This document shows, piece by piece, positions 33,130-46,317 of a stretch of DNA of 64,000 nucleotides. The stretch's first letter is position 1; every line of letters starts with the position of its first letter. Source of the stretch: Incurvaria masculella (taxonomy: Eukaryota; Arthropoda; Insecta; Lepidoptera; Incurvariidae); assembly GCA_946894095.1 (NCBI GenBank), contig OX335642.1:28345021-28409020 (forward strand), written 5' to 3'. A program made the position numbers and the translations under genes. The notes under the pieces were generated by a model. That model was not told the origin of the DNA. It searched no databases and saw only the letters and a program-made list of their open reading frames with translations.

Positions 33130-33256
33130 ATGTAAGCCAAGCCCTCACCTAAGAGCTTCGAACTATATCGGGGGCTGCGAACTGCGAATAAGTACCTGCC
33201 CGTTTCGATAACACCTGTGGGGTTACCATGGTAACTTAACTGCCCGAATGACTTGC

Positions 33257-33710
33257 TTCACGGTCGATTATACATACATACATATCACATTCCTTGGAAT
33301 AAGCGACGTACCTGCTTAGTCCGAAAAAGTATATTTACTTAACTCAACCTAGGACTGGCTCTAGCGTCTGATGCCAAATACGATTTTGGTGATGACGGCA
33401 ATATGTTTGAATGTTCAATCTTTGCAGTCAATGTCCGCAACGCAGATGAAGCGTTAAATAAATGTATGTAGGTATAATCTTAAACAATGTGTTAGTAGGA
33501 GGCATTTGTTACGGGAGGAGAAACTGTAGGAGAATTCCAAATAATGGGTATACAGCCGGTGGCAAATTGGTAGATGCAATACCCGGGAATGGTATGTTTT
33601 GCTGGTTCGGGTCCAGCCTTGCAGTATATTCGTAAAGTAGTCCTTTTTACTGGGCTCCTTCGATGAATGTGTCCTTGCTTCACGGTCGATTATACATATC
33701 ACATTCCTTG
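33257..33710 (+). repeat. Fragments of the fold-back/tRNA-Leu-like family
   Basis: 33,257-33,330 carries TTCACGGTCGATTATACATA..CGACGTACCTGCTTAGT. 33,545-33,660 carries GGTGGCAAATTGGTAGATGC, GGTTCGGGTCCAGCCTTGCA and TATATTCGTAAAGTAGTC; then the first block again at 33,680. Confidence 0.6.
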
Positions 33711-33756
33711 ATATCACAACAGTCGTTCTACATATTTGACAAATGACCAAATTTTG

Positions 33757-33849
33757 AAATACAAAAAAAACGTGATTTTTTGGGTTAAATATTGTACGAT
33801 AGTACGGAACCATTCGTGTGCGAGTCCGACCCGCACTTGTCCGGTTTTA
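33757..33849 (+). repeat. CCGT-type interspersed repeat, 3' end only (copy 5)
   Basis: GTACGATAGTACGGAACC and CGAGTCCGACCCGCACTTGT followed by CCGGTTTT. Confidence 0.8.
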
Positions 33850-34206
33850 AATAAACTATTTACAAAAAAAAAACTTGCAGATGCCCTTTCAGAAACACAT
33901 CTTTTGATACTAACTATTTTCATTTCTCTTTCTTATATTTTAAGGACGCTGCGAGAGCTTTTCGAACATGTGGAATAGAGGTTGATGTCTTCAGTGAATA
34001 TTACCTACTCTAGCGCGTGTATCGTAGGTGAATGGCCACAAGATGTGTTCAACCCTCGGCCGGGGTGCGCCGGCCAGGGGCAGTAATTATACCGTGTACC
34101 CCCAGCGCGGCGCGACATGCGGCAGATGGGCCCGCGGCAAGGTGTACGCGACCGCTAGGGACTTACCTCGCTTCTCGTTATCGATATTCGATAGTTGCGG
34201 ACTTCC

Positions 34207-34509
34207 ATTTTTAGGACGGAAGGGTGAAAACGGAACCCTATTACTAAGCCTCCGCTGTCCGCCCGTCCGTCCGTCCGTCAATCCGTCCGTCTGTCACAGG
34301 GCTCTATCTCGTGATCTGTAATAGGTAGGAAGCTGAAATTTGCACGGAGTGTATATTTATTTTGCCGCTATAACAACAAATAGGTAAAATAATAAAACAA
34401 AATAATTAAAGGGGGGTCTCATACTAAAAACGTGATCGTTTTTTGTCAAATCTTGTACGATGGTACAGAACCCTTCGTGTGCGAGTCCGACACGCACTTG
34501 GCCGGTTTT
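34207..34509 (+). repeat. CCGT-type interspersed repeat, copy 6
   Basis: AACGGAACCCTATTACTAAG, (CCGT)n at 34,264-34,290, end GACACGCACTTGGCCGGTTT. Confidence 0.9.
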
Positions 34510-37016
34510 GTGTTTCTCCCCGAAACGTTGAATCAGAGATTTCGTTCATGATCGTCTCAGTCTCTACCCAAATTCGTTGAGAGCTCAGAAATTGGTTCAC
34601 AATGACTTAAAAAAAATGTGTGAGATATAATAACATACAAGGCATTACATACGGCTGTGATAGCAGTCACTGCCACCGCGGAGCAATGGTGGGGGTATGA
34701 CCCCCAAAAACTGTGGGGCGTGGTACTCAGATGGTCGAAGCGGGAATGCAATATTGTCCGTCTTTTCGATCCGGTTCATAGCGTCGGTACAGATTACTTG
34801 TTCTTTGTTGAGTACTTATCGTTTTTTTGCCTATAGGTCTAATTGTAAATTTGGTTTTTATGCAGTTTGAGGGCGTTTGCGAAAAAATATGGATTTTTTT
34901 TTCCCCCATGAAGCTGTTTATTTTATCATAACAAATGATATTTCGTGGGGGGAGGCAATTTCCCATAAATTCCCATAAGCGTTTGCAACCAACATGCGCC
35001 ATCCCGACATGTACCAGTTAGGTTAAGGTTAATATGTAGAAGACACGGAGCGGAAGCGATTTTGGTTTGGTTATTTATAGAGCACGAACAGCCTTTAGTC
35101 GGTATAATAAAATATATATTTTTTGTTCCTCCCCCCATGGAATATCACTTCTTGCAATCAGAGCAACAAGTTTCCGAAGAAAACAATTTTTTACCGTAAA
35201 TTAATCTATAGAACTTGATATAAGGCCCCTTATAGGCCGCTGAATCGCCGGCGGTCGCGCCCGTAACTATGTGAAATAATTCTTCAGGTCCATACAAACG
35301 ACAAACTACGTTGCCATTCTGCTGCATTTTATTTTCATATAAATTAACTTAAAATCAATGTAAAAGAAACGCAGCTACCAGTGGGCAACCGAGTGGGCAA
35401 CTTGGCGACGCTGATGCAATGCGGGCGAGCGACCATGATGGCTGATGAATAAGTAATTAATGGATGTGGCTAATTATGTTCTAGTTGCCCCCAACAAGAG
35501 CGGCAGGGTCGTGAGGCAACGCCCGTCTTTCACTAAATAATGAACTTACTTCAATTTCTAAATCTAAGTATTTCAAGAATAAGGGAATATTAACTTTTTT
35601 ATCCTGACCGTTCTCGATATCTTGCATAACATATAAAATATTATTAATAATAACAGCTTGAAGTTGAGGGGGAAAATGTGACCACGTTTTATTTACTTTA
35701 CTGTTAATTCATCTGCTGTAATAAAAAAAACACATGTTATATTTTATGTAGATTGATTTACATTATTTTTATTTCTCACAAAATTAAAGCAATTACCCTC
35801 TACTTTCAACAAAATCTCTTGGTGCTGGAGCTGGACGACCTCCTTTCCCTCGAAGCGTTGCGTCAAGGCCCATCCTTCGTTTAATATGGGTAAGATTTTT
35901 TAAAAGGCTATAACTGTAATCACTAAATTAGAGAGATTTGATTTTTTTAATTGCGTAAATAGTGCCGTCTAGCTATGGCCGTCAATCGACCCACATCGGA
36001 AATGTATCTCAAGACAAATAAATATTGGCTAGCCATGGCCGACCCTAGACAAATAGTGGCGTTTAGCCATAGCCGTCAATCGACCCACATAAGAATTGTA
36101 TCCCTAGACACTTGATGTATGGGCGTCGAAGCAACGCGTAGCCCAAAATTTTTTCTTATAAAAGTTAATGCTGTAATGCTTCAGCCTCCTGTTGCAGTGA
36201 AGGCGTTCTGAAACAACAAATATATATCATAATATGGTTTATATGGTCATACATTTGGGGCGTTCGCGGCCTAGCGGCTACGGCCGCGCTTCTCCGCCGT
36301 TGACACAATACCAGTCGTTGTGCTCTATCTCGTTTTATAAGCGTGTTCATACATATATGTAACACGAAAGCTTACGGTAAATGAAAATCTCGTTAGGAAT
36401 CTAAATAATTCTCTACTCTCTAATAATGCTCTACAATCGTTTAAAGTGCCTAAAACGTCATCTGCGAAACAATGTTGACATTTACGAACTAGGTATACCC
36501 TTAGACCCAACATTCTGTTCTCGGGAACTAGAAATCGCATCCGTGACGTTATTTTTCATTTCAAGTTTTTTGTTTTCACAACATTTAATTAAAATCATGA
36601 ATATTTTATTTTGAATGTGTATATTTTGCTTTCCTTTAGTTGGCTGGTACACAATTTTGTTTATCGACATCGACACTTCGAACGTTGCGCAACACTCTCC
36701 GATGCAATTTCCATGAATACCCATCTGATTGAGGTGAATGTATTTGTAGCCTTTCACACATACATACAACTGAATCTATTGCGTTGCGTGACGATTTTTT
36801 ATTTCGGTGCAGGTCATTAAACACATCGAGTCCTTGCCAGTGAAGAAAGCGTGGGGATTAAAATTGCTAGAGTCGCATTATATAAAAAAACTATAAAAAT
36901 ATGTAAATTCTTACCCATCGACGTATTGGTTCTTTAAATTTGAATTTGGTTACAATATTACGTTGTATATTATTTGGTACTAAATAAGGCATAAAGGACT
37001 TTTTCGTTTCGCTGTT
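34510..37016. other. No recognisable gene
   Basis: Contains a 34,735 SINE scrap (GATGGTCGAAGCGGGAATGC), the direct duplication at 35,961, and a tRNA-like GC hairpin near 36,265 (CGCGGCCTAGCGGCTACGGC). No coding evidence. Confidence 0.5.
35961..36110 (+). repeat. Direct duplication, ~94-bp period
   Basis: AGTGCCGTCTAGCTATGGCC with GTCAATCGACCCACAT at 35,961 is repeated at 36,055. A partial third TAGCCATGGCCG lies between them. Confidence 0.8.
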
Positions 37017-37200
37017 GAGGTTAAGCAACTTTAGGCGCTGTCGGGTTCTGGATGGTTGACCGTTCGACCGGTGAAGCTGGACAATGTTCGGATCGTCACG
37101 TAAAACTGGGTCGCTTTCTTACTTAATAGCTGGTTGTTTTTATCTTCCCCGGATTGGTACAATTGCATTAAATGAATGGTGGTCGAAGGTCAGATGAAAA
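37017..37200 (+). mobile_element. SINE remnant with 5S-like head
   Basis: GAGGTTAAGCAACTTTAGGCG and CTGGATGGTTGACCGTTCG resemble the 5S-derived head. Degraded body with GAATGGTGGTCGAAGGTCAG. Confidence 0.6.
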
Positions 37201-37559
37201 TAAGATATATTATTAATCATACATTATTATAGTTTCAAAATTACATTAATTGTATTAAACTCTATCTTTATCCTGGAGAAAATCTAGGTGGCGCCGAGGA
37301 TGGCGCCAAAGTTGGAAAATAATAATCAATTCTACTTGTAACTGAATGCATTGACTAAAGGAGAATGCCCATTACCCCATACTTTCTAGGCCCCCCAAAA
37401 ATTCCACTGTCAATATCATTTATAAAATAATGTAACATTTCAACACATAAAGACAAATTAAAGACATTGTAATCCACAACATTTTCCAAATGTAAATCTG
37501 GGGAATCCTTATAGTATAGCAAAGGCACGGTAAAAATATTTCGAAAAGACAATAAAACA

Positions 37560-37865
37560 ATTTTTAGGGTTCCGTACCCAAATGGTGTCAACGGAACCCT
37601 ATTACTAAGCCTCCGCTGTCCGTCCGTCCGTCCGGCCGTCCGTCTGTCACAGGGCTGTATCTCAGTAACCGTAACAGATAGACAGCTGAATTTTTCACAG
37701 AGTGTGTATTTATTTTGCCGCTATAACAACAAATAGGTAAAATTGAAAAATAATTAAAATTTAAGGGGGCCTCCATACAAAAAACTTCATTTTTTTGTTT
37801 GAAATCTTTTACGATGGTACGGAACCCTTCGTGTGCGAGTCCGACACGCACATGACCGGTTTTTT
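37560..37865 (+). repeat. CCGT-type interspersed repeat, copy 7
   Basis: TTTTTAGGGTTCCGTACCCA to CACATGACCGGTTTTTT, complete. Confidence 0.9.
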
Positions 37866-38445
37866 TAGTATACATTTGTTACCTATTATTATTTTTCAAC
37901 TTTTCAGATAATGGTGCCTTGGTTTGGTTTTTGAATCGCCTTAAGGCGATTGTCCTATCAGCAACAGTTAATTCTCCATCGACAAATTATCTATTGGAAT
38001 AAATAATGAACATATCTGTTTACGGAAGGAAATGTGCCTTCTGCCTCCCCCTTGCCGCCTGGGTAATGTTGCCAGCTGCCTTGCACCCGCTCGCCGACTT
38101 GTAGGTACGGACTCGAGGAATAGGTAATCTAAAGGAATTATTCTTGCGAGTAGGGGGCCGGGGCACTATTACTTATTCTGTGGCCGGCCGCGTTACTGCG
38201 CAACCGAGGTGATGTGGGCACTGACATTGATTTTATTTTATTTATTTAGGCAACAGATGACAGAAAAAAATACAAATGGACAAATATTTTTGGAACTATA
38301 TTCATGATGGCGTGTTTGGCGGGGAGGAGCTAAACGGGAAATAGTGTCCGAACGATACTCTTGATGTCAGCCCGTATTACTTTACGACCGAAAACGATAA
38401 CACCGTTATCTGTCTCTTTCTTAGCATGTGTTTGTCGTCGTGAAA

Positions 38446-38735
38446 AAACCGGCCAAGTGCGAGTCGGACTCGCACACGAAGGAGTCCGTACCATCATACA
38501 AGATTAAACACAAAAAAAAACGATTTTTGTATGTGGCACCCCTTTAATATTTATATTTTCTTAATTTTACCTATTTGTTGTTATAGCGGCAAAATAAAAA
38601 CACACTGCAAAAAAAATTCAGCTGCCTACCTATTACGGTTCATGAGATCTTACTGTGACAGACGGACGGACGGACGGACAGCGGAGGCTTAGTAATAGGG
38701 TTCCCTTTTTACCCTTTGGGTACGGAACCCTTAAA
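38446..38735 (-). repeat. CCGT-type interspersed repeat, copy 8
   Basis: Reverse orientation: CCGGCCAAGTGCGAGTCGGA at left, GACGGACGGACGGACAGCGG, then GGGTACGGAACCCTTAAAA at right. Confidence 0.9.
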
Positions 38736-39829
38736 AGGACAATAGAATGCGCTGGGACCGAAATGCTCTGCAGCCACAGAACAAAAAGTTGTTCTGTGTC
38801 TGCAGCAGTGTGCGACCATTTCATGAAAACAGGCGTCTAGTGTTTTAATCAATCTTATGTTTATCTTGGCGTCTGGCGCTTGTGAAATGTTATTTCGTCC
38901 GTTTGAAGTGTTTCTTGAGGTAATACACGGTAATACATAATATAGCGAAACGAATTTCGTTCCTACCGGGTGTCCCACGACCCCTCTCTTAAGTTTGTAA
39001 ATAAATTTGGGAAGTATAGTTACATATTAGGCTTAACTAACAACGAAAAGAAAAACTGATATGAATGCACTGGTACTAGCCAAATCGCACCGTTTGCCGA
39101 GGCACCGCGAGTAAACTAGCTCGGTCTTACCAGTAGAAATTGCATTGTGAAAAATGTAACCTCTTCTAGCAATCGACTTGTTTTCGTTAGCTTATATTTA
39201 ATTTTTCCATAAAAATAGTAAAAAAAAGTTAAATAGTGACATTTAGAATGAGTCCATTACAACTATTTTAATAAAGTCGAACATAGAACTTTTGTGAAGT
39301 CGGTTAAAAAGGAACAGAAATAGTTTTCGGTCGGACATTTAATTTGAAACAGGATGTTATGTGAATGTAATTTCATAATAGTATATGTTTATATAAAACT
39401 ATGTATTCAAATATTTAGGTATAAGAAGTAAATGGACAGGCTTAAATTAAGAATATTGTTTTTCTGAGATTGTTAGTTTTTAAATATTTATTTTCAATCT
39501 TATAAATGAACAACTGCAATACAAAGTTTACTATAATAACCCTCCTTCTGGCGTAGTCGGGTAAAAAAGAGAGAAACAATAATCCGTTTAGCTTCCTCTA
39601 GTGTCTATGAAAATACTAACTTATCGTTTAGGTATCATCTTAAAATGGTTGGATAGTAGACACGAAAGTGTATTACATACTTTGTTCCGGTGCCAGACAA
39701 GGTCATTGTGTAAAAGCAACCCCATGTATTTTTTTAAATGAAGCCGAATCTAATCCGATGCTGGAGCGACCAAACTCCTTTCTCTTTTAAAGTTCGTCTT
39801 ACGAACATAATATACCATTGTCAGGCTCG
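38736..39829. other. No recognisable gene
   Basis: AT-rich; nothing identified. Confidence 0.5.
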
Positions 39830-39975
39830 GTAGCCCACTGGCGCGATGCTTCGGCATTCTATATTCGAAGGTTAATCAACCCTGGGCGTCGGGCTTTGGT
39901 TTGGCGACCATTTTCGACCGATGGCTGAGCCTCGGGCTGAGCGTGGTTCGGATTCCATGTAAAATTATGTCGCCT
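39830..39975 (+). mobile_element. SINE head (5S-like) and start of body
   Basis: GTAGCCCACTGGCGCGATGC, GAAGGTTAATCAACCCTGGG and GGTTTGGCGACCATTTTCGAC, then GTGGTTCGGATTCCATGTAA. Body truncated. Confidence 0.6.
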
Positions 39976-41600
39976 TTGAACGTTACCATACAACAGCCCA
40001 TGATTACTTGTTTTGTGCCCATTGGCCGGTTGAGATGGCAGGTGGCTGCATCCTACTTCGTGATTGATGTGCTACTTGCTTATAATGCTTACACTAATAA
40101 GATTTGTGCATCTTTTTCTTTAAACCTGTCAAATAAAAAAAAATAATAATAATTTGCTCGTTCATCAAAATTACCAATTTGTAGAGTTCAGATTTCAAAG
40201 AAAATAGGTAATAATAATAAAATAGGCTAATATACTGTAAAATTGTTTCATTTTGATATTTTTCGAGAATAGAATCTGGTCCCCATGCGTTACTCATTCG
40301 ATAAAAAAATTCAGTATTCAAGTGAAATTGGAAGAGAAACTTTCTGTTTAGGAGACCATCGAATCTTCGAGAGTAGTTATATTAAGAAATCCCAGAATCT
40401 TTGGTATTCCTAGGAATCTTCAGTAATCCCTTGAGGATCTATGGTATTTTTTACTACTGGTAAGCTTGGTGTAAACTTTTTTCTCGAGTGACTGTCACCT
40501 CGGCCATACTCGATCTTCGATCATATTTGCCGTAAGACTTCAAGAAAACAATAATCATCATCACGGGTGCCAATTCTGGCTCCTATGCACGGATATATGG
40601 TCTCAGGGTGCATGTACTCTCTAAAAATGTATTTAATATTGTTTTACTAATTCTTTTCTCCCTCCAAAACCTTGTAGTTCGTCTGTGCGACTGCTGTCGG
40701 AAGGTATGTTACATCACAGAAAATATAAAATTGCCCAAGCTTAGTGTGTGGCGACTGGCAGCCATTTTTATTCCCCCGTGCCTCGCGAACAGCTGTTCCA
40801 TTTTATTTATTGTGACTTTTGTCATGGTTTGTGCTAGCGGGGTTGCTGTGTCTATTCAATGGCTACAAGTAAAAACTGTGCATTCGTTGTCATAGTTGGA
40901 ATTGTGAAATGGTTCATATCGGTCTTCAACATGAAAAGGCCTGGTATATAAAAATGTTCTAAGCTTTTTAATAATATCCTGAAACCTTTAAGACCGCTAA
41001 ATACTGGGTGGATGCAATTAGTAAAATAATGAATAAAATATATCTCTAAAACTTGATTGATGGGAAATGATGAGTTCTAAAATATGTTGTCGAAATCTCC
41101 GTCTGTATATTTTAATTTTTTTAATATACCATTTAGTTTGGAAAACCTTGGATGAATGTTGTCTTATTTTACTTTTTTTATTTAAAAAAAAGATCAAAAC
41201 ATCATAAAATTAAGCTTTTTCAATTGAGAAAAAAATATTAACATCTGACAACTTTTAGAGGTTAGGTTTTAAGCGTTAGGGCCTGGAAGACGATTTCGAT
41301 AGTTTATTGGCAGTCGACGTGCAAAATTGTGCCTTGGCCAATGGACAAAGAATGCTTTTCTTAAAATGTTCAAATCTTAGATTCTTCACCTACCCTACCC
41401 TACACCTAATCATGCGTCTAGGCGACCGGACGAGAAGGATCTGTCAAACCTGTCAGATGCCATACGCATTGAAATTGTATAAAAATATGGAAAATTGCTT
41501 TATCAATTCAATGCAGTTAAAATTAGGTATATAGTTTGCTGGATATTACTGTGAAAATAAAGTTATCCATGTTGTGGGAAAGAAAATAACCCAATACAAT
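39976..41600. other. No recognisable gene
   Basis: AT-rich, with poly-A/T stretches. I see no coding or repeat signal I can name. Confidence 0.5.
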
Positions 41601-41607
41601 TTTGAGC

Positions 41608-42012
41608 GGCTCGTAGCCTAGTAGCGCGGGGACTGGCCTAGCGTACCAGAGGTCTGGGTTAAATTCCGACATGCGCCACTGTCGTTCTCTTTCCGAGTTC
41701 GATAAGTGCATTTCGTCACGAATGCGAGCTGCTCCATGGTTCGGAATCCATGTAAAACTGTAGGTCCCCTTCCCCTACTAGGTGGTAGGGTTTAAGCACG
41801 CCCGGGTTGGTACCATCGCATTGGATGAAAAGATGGTCGAAGCAGCAATGAAAACTGGTCCGTGTTTTCCATCCAGTTCAATGTAGCCGTGCTCATAAAG
41901 GGAAGGTCCTGGCATGGCACCTAATTCCTTCGGGAATGTGGTGTATTGGGCTAATGTCATAACGGTAGTTGTGTGGTATTAGCCATCCATGTCAGGTCGC
42001 ATAAAAAAAATA
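41608..42012 (+). mobile_element. SINE with tRNA-like head (family S, full length)
   Basis: The head GGCTCGTAGCCTAGTAGCGC (box A-like) and GTCTGGGTTAAATTCC (box B-like) is followed by TTCTCTTTCCGAGTTCGATA, the common body GGTTGGTACCATCGCATTGG..GGCATGGCACCTAATTCCTT, and an A-rich tail. Nearly the same as 62,196-62,592. Confidence 0.9.
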
Positions 42013-42064
42013 ATTATACAAACTTCATTAAAGAAGTTTGAAGAAAAGAAATGTTGTGCTGGTG

Positions 42065-42255
42065 GGGTAACCCTACCCGGTTGGTACGATAACATTGAAT
42101 GAACGATGGAAAATTGCCGTGTTTTCCATCCACTGCAACGTAGCTGTGAAAAATAAGGAAGGTCCTGGTATGGTGCCTAGTCCCATGAAGGGTATTAGGC
42201 TAACTAATGATAATAGGTGTGTATTAGCCACCCATGTCCAGTTACACCAATAAAA
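42065..42255 (+). mobile_element. SINE body, diverged (family S)
   Basis: ACCCTACCCGGTTGGTACGA, GGTCCTGGTATGGTGCCTAG, TGTCCAGTTACACCAATAAA tail. Directly downstream of the full-length copy. Confidence 0.75.
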
Positions 42256-42747
42256 GGAAGGCAAACATATACTCTAATTTTCCTATATCTACAATTATCT
42301 CTGCGTGTTCTTGATGAATAAACCATAAACGTGTAATTTTTTTTATTAGTAGTGCGTGTCTTCAGTAATATATTAATTAAACAAAGGACCAAAAATATCC
42401 GAATTCAGCGAAAAACTATCAGTAAAAATACTTAAATTGTAGAAACAATTTTATGGACATGCGGGCGGCTTTAGCACCTATGCATGTTACGTGTCGTGTA
42501 CTTACGTACTTTGATCACCGATGAACCCTCTGAGGGGCCGTTCTCACGATTTCGCCCCCATGAGAAAAGTTTTGTGGAAACGCGGTGAAAGGTGTCGTTT
42601 GCATAACATGGGGGTGTCTAGAGGTATGTTGTTTGTTAGTAAACGATGTGGGACCACAGAATAAGTAATATTGCTACGGTTGGAAAGTTCAGTGTTAGTT
42701 ATTTTAGTGTGCAAATGGGCCCAGTGCATGTTCCTCCAGTGCAGCAG

Positions 42748-42916
42748 CCACAGAAATCGGAATAATTCCGATTTTCCTCCAGCAGAACATTCGTATAATG
42801 AACTTCCTATTTTAAGAAATTTCTAACATGGCAGAAAATATGTAATGGATTTAAGCCCCATTTATAAAGAAATGTTTCTTTTTTTTAGAATATGGCGATA
42901 ATTCCGATTTCTGTGG
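42748..42916 (+). mobile_element. Palindromic MITE with CAGCAG target duplication
   Basis: Ends CCACAGAAATCGGAATAATT and GATAATTCCGATTTCTGTGG are inverted copies. CAGCAG flanks at 42,742-42,747 and 42,917-42,922. 169 bp, AT-rich, no coding. Confidence 0.85.
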
Positions 42917-43118
42917 CAGCAGTGTAAACGGCCATCCGAACCTTATGGAGTTTTCGACGCGTTATCTTAAATGGTGAAAACCTCATTAAAATCTGACCAG
43001 TAATTTACGAGATATTCGCATTTGAAAACTGTCGAAACAGTAGGCCTTTTTTACCGATTAAAACATATAAAAAAATTTGAAAAAGTGTCTTTAAAATGGA
43101 ATATAGATTACATAGTTT

Positions 43119-43235
43119 AAAAAATCGGCCAAGTGCGAGTAGGACTCGCACACGAAGGGTTCCCGTACCATCGTACGAGATTTAACACAATACAATCTCA
43201 TTTTTTGTATGGGCGGACCGTTTAATTGTGTCTCG
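43119..43235 (-). repeat. CCGT-type interspersed repeat, end fragment (copy 9)
   Basis: CGGCCAAGTGCGAGTAGGAC, CACGAAGGGTTCCCGTACCA, then drifts. Confidence 0.85.
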
Positions 43236-43959
43236 ACAGTTCTTTTTGAGCTTAGATCATTCGCCATAAAACTGCGTTCGCCATGACACGTCACATTTGA
43301 ACGTGATGCAAAAACATACAATCCCACGACTATTAAAACACAACATTATCATGTTAAATGCCAAGCTGGACGGCATGGCGTGTTCATTGACCATGAAATC
43401 GGCGTTTTTCCTCCCGAACGTGTGTTTCGCCCTATTTCCCTCGCTGTCTTAATTAAATTCAGTGAATTAGTACCATCGTATTAGTTTATTGCATTTAAAT
43501 TCGTATTTATGGGAATGTTATTATTATTTGATATTGTTCAAAGTTGTTGTCAATTTGTCTGTTTCATGGCGACCATGTGTTGTCGTTGCTCGTTAAACTC
43601 CAGCAGCGGGAGCACAAATAATTTTATCTGGCCGACAAACTTACGTACATAGTCTTTATCTTGTGTGCGGGACACTTGTCTCCAACTGATAGCATAAACA
43701 ATGTTATGTCGAGTGAGGTTGTCAAAATAAACCCACACTATAGACAAATCTCGACAAAGAATAAATTTTGTCCATTTGTGGAAGCACAAATAAATTTAAT
43801 CCTACTAATTTGACGTTTTTTGAGGATAATTTTGTCACCACCACCGGGACGGTGTGTTAAATCCAAGAAGGAGGTGTTTGTTCGTGTTACGAATATGTGC
43901 GTAATAGAAGAACGGTACGAAGATACGAAGAAGCGGTAATAAGAGCGAAAGATGGATGG

Positions 43960-44300
43960 GTTTGTTTGGGCAAAGACGTTTCCATTCCATCCTTTACTTT
44001 CCGTTATAGAAAGTAATCAGGCGGAACGGCCTAGAGCAACGCTCCAGCTGAACGGGAAACCGAAAAAAGTGCAGATATTAACGTCACATTGACATTAGAT
44101 AAACTACAATCCTTCTAATCTCACAACGCAAATGCGCTAAACCAAGCAATTTTTATCTAAATTAATTAAAAACGTACTTAATTGTGCATCTATACGAAAT
44201 TCAATTCGACATAATTTAGGTGTAGGCGATTTGTAGGAAATGGCATTTTGTTCGCCGCTATTCTGTAAAACGCTATGTCTTGCTCCTTGCACTGAATATC
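43960..44300 (+). repeat. Unclassified interspersed repeat (shared with 15,040)
   Basis: CAGGCGGAACGGCCTAGAGC, CAATCCTTCTAATCTCA and TAGGTGTAGGCGATTTG align in order with 15,040-15,590. The 43,240-43,960 interval before it shows no recognisable gene. Confidence 0.55.
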
Positions 44301-44756
44301 ATGGAGCAGTCTGCGCGAACACAGCCAGGGTCGGAAGGTTTAAAGTGACAGTTCTGGTGGACAAAACGGTGGGTGTTGCCACTCTCTATCGAGTTAACAC
44401 TCGATCTCGATAAATTAATCGAGCTCCCCATTTGTGATATCACAGTTGATAAAAATCCTCGACAAAATTTCTTATCCCTCTAGCTCGACAAGTGTCCACT
44501 TTCATTTGTGTTCCCGCTGCAGCAGTCGTATTCAGAGTTAATTGTAAAAATTTTATACGCGGATTATACCCAGACTTATCATACAAGATTCAATACAATA
44601 GGTATTTATAATAATATTAACAAAATACGAAATTAAATACAATAAAGTAATACGATTGTACTAATTCCCTGAATTTAACTAACATAGCGCGGGAAATAGG
44701 AGAAACAGACGGTCGGGAAGAAAAACGTCAATTTAGTTCGGAGTGCTACCGTATGT

Positions 44757-44940
44757 CTTTTCCCCTTCTATGTAGGTGGTAGGGTTAAGCCCACCCGAGC
44801 GGCAATAAAAATAATCCCTTTGTTCCATTCAGTTCAAAGTAGTCTTGTAAAAAAGGAAGGTCGTGGAATGACACCTAGCTCCCATGTGGTGCATGAGGTA
44901 TCATTAGCCATCCTTGTCTAGTTACATGAAATATGTAAAT
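44757..44940 (+). mobile_element. SINE body (family S)
   Basis: CTTTTCCCCTTCTATGTAGG, TGGTAGGGTTAAGCCCACCC, GGAAGGTCGTGGAATGACACC and a GTCTAGTTACATGAAA tail. Confidence 0.75.
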
Positions 44941-44944
44941 GTTT

Positions 44945-45560
44945 ATATGAAAATATTCTTTATTGCTTACAACTATTAGATAGTATGCAAAGGCGAGCTT
45001 ATTGCCAAAGGCAATCTCTAACAGCTAACCTTAATATTAGAAAATATATTAAGATGTAGCAAGAAACAATAATTTACTTAAAACTAAGCACCATAATCAC
45101 ACTTAGAAAACATTAGATAACTTAAAACTATATAAACAGAAAATATTTGATTGATTTAATTGTTATTACATGTCAAGTACCAAGATTTTAATTTTACCTT
45201 AAAAATAGACAAAGAAGCACTTTCCCTAATAGTAAGAGGCAATTGATTCCACAATCGTGCTGAGTGATTTGTAAAAGAACCCGAATAAGCAGTGGAAGAA
45301 TGTGACGGAATAAGGAGCAGGAGATTATCTGCAGACCTAAGTGGTACACCATGAAAAGAGAGATATTTGAAGCGTTCTTTAAGATAAAAAGGGGATTTGG
45401 GATCATTTAAGATTAAGTAAAGAAGAGAGAGAACATGCATATTACGCCTCTGGCGAATATTAAGCCATTTTAGTTTCGCACGATAGGTGGATATATGATC
45501 AAACTTCCTCAAACCAATTATATTATAGGCTAGGCTGATGTGTTGGTCCATCTACTATGT
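44945..45560 (-). mobile_element. LINE 3' end: reverse transcriptase C-terminus and 3' UTR
   Basis: Reverse strand 45,551-45,156 encodes LRKFDHISTYRAKLKWLNIR, RRNMHVLSLLYLILNDPKSP, PLRSADNLLLLIPSHSS and HSARLWNQLPLTIRESASLS, then a stop. This is the conserved C-terminal ending of insect CR1/jockey-type LINE ORF2. The 3' UTR follows to about 44,945, and its sequence is shared with 13,955-14,200. 5'-truncated; this part is still an open frame of 131 codons, so a comparatively young insertion. Confidence 0.85.
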
Positions 45561-46317
45561 ATAGTCCCTTCCCAACCCCATCCTTGCGAGAATGTTTTCC
45601 CCATTCCGACAAATTTTACGAACATGAACCAGCCAGGAGATCTCCCACGACACCAGGGCATCAAATAGGATATTAAATAGGCTCCGAATAAGACCCGAAA
45701 CTGTTTTGCAATTTCGATTCCATTGTCCATCAGTCGTGCACGCCTAAACTCGCAAATCTTCCCACTGACACGTGAAAGGATCCCACTTCTGATGTCGCCG
45801 AACTCAAAATTACGACGCAGCCATTAATTAATTTCTAGCGTATTCAAAAGAAGCGCTTAGTCACAGAACACCGTAGGTAAGGTTGCACATGCACGGTGCA
45901 AGCCAGGGGTGTAACAATGCCAGGAGCAATGTTCCCACGATTTAAAAAACGAGGGGATGCATTTTCGTCTCGGACTCGCGGCAGTGGGGTAATGCAGGCC
46001 CGTGCGTGTCCGTACTTGTTTTGATTGCGTCAGGGTTCCGTTGCTTCGTTGTATTTTAGAAAAGGTGCTCATAGCCCATAACAACTTTTGCTAAGAAATT
46101 TGAGGCATTTTTTTTTATTTGGCCTGTTCTGCGCCTCCTCTCCCGCTTCCGCATAGCTCTGTCCTAGTTCGCGTTCTTCTATTTTTTTTAGTTACATATT
46201 TCCTTGGAAGCCATTACAAAATAGATGCATAGTTTGTTGGCAAAAGTTTTTCTATTTTATAACTTTTTTTAACCCTGAATAGGTAGGTTTTTTACTAATA
46301 CAGGGACTAGATAATCA

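Noticed and set aside
34035..34160. GC-rich block as a coding exon
   Set aside because: Open in more than one frame, but no convincing splice pair or familiar peptide; left unannotated.
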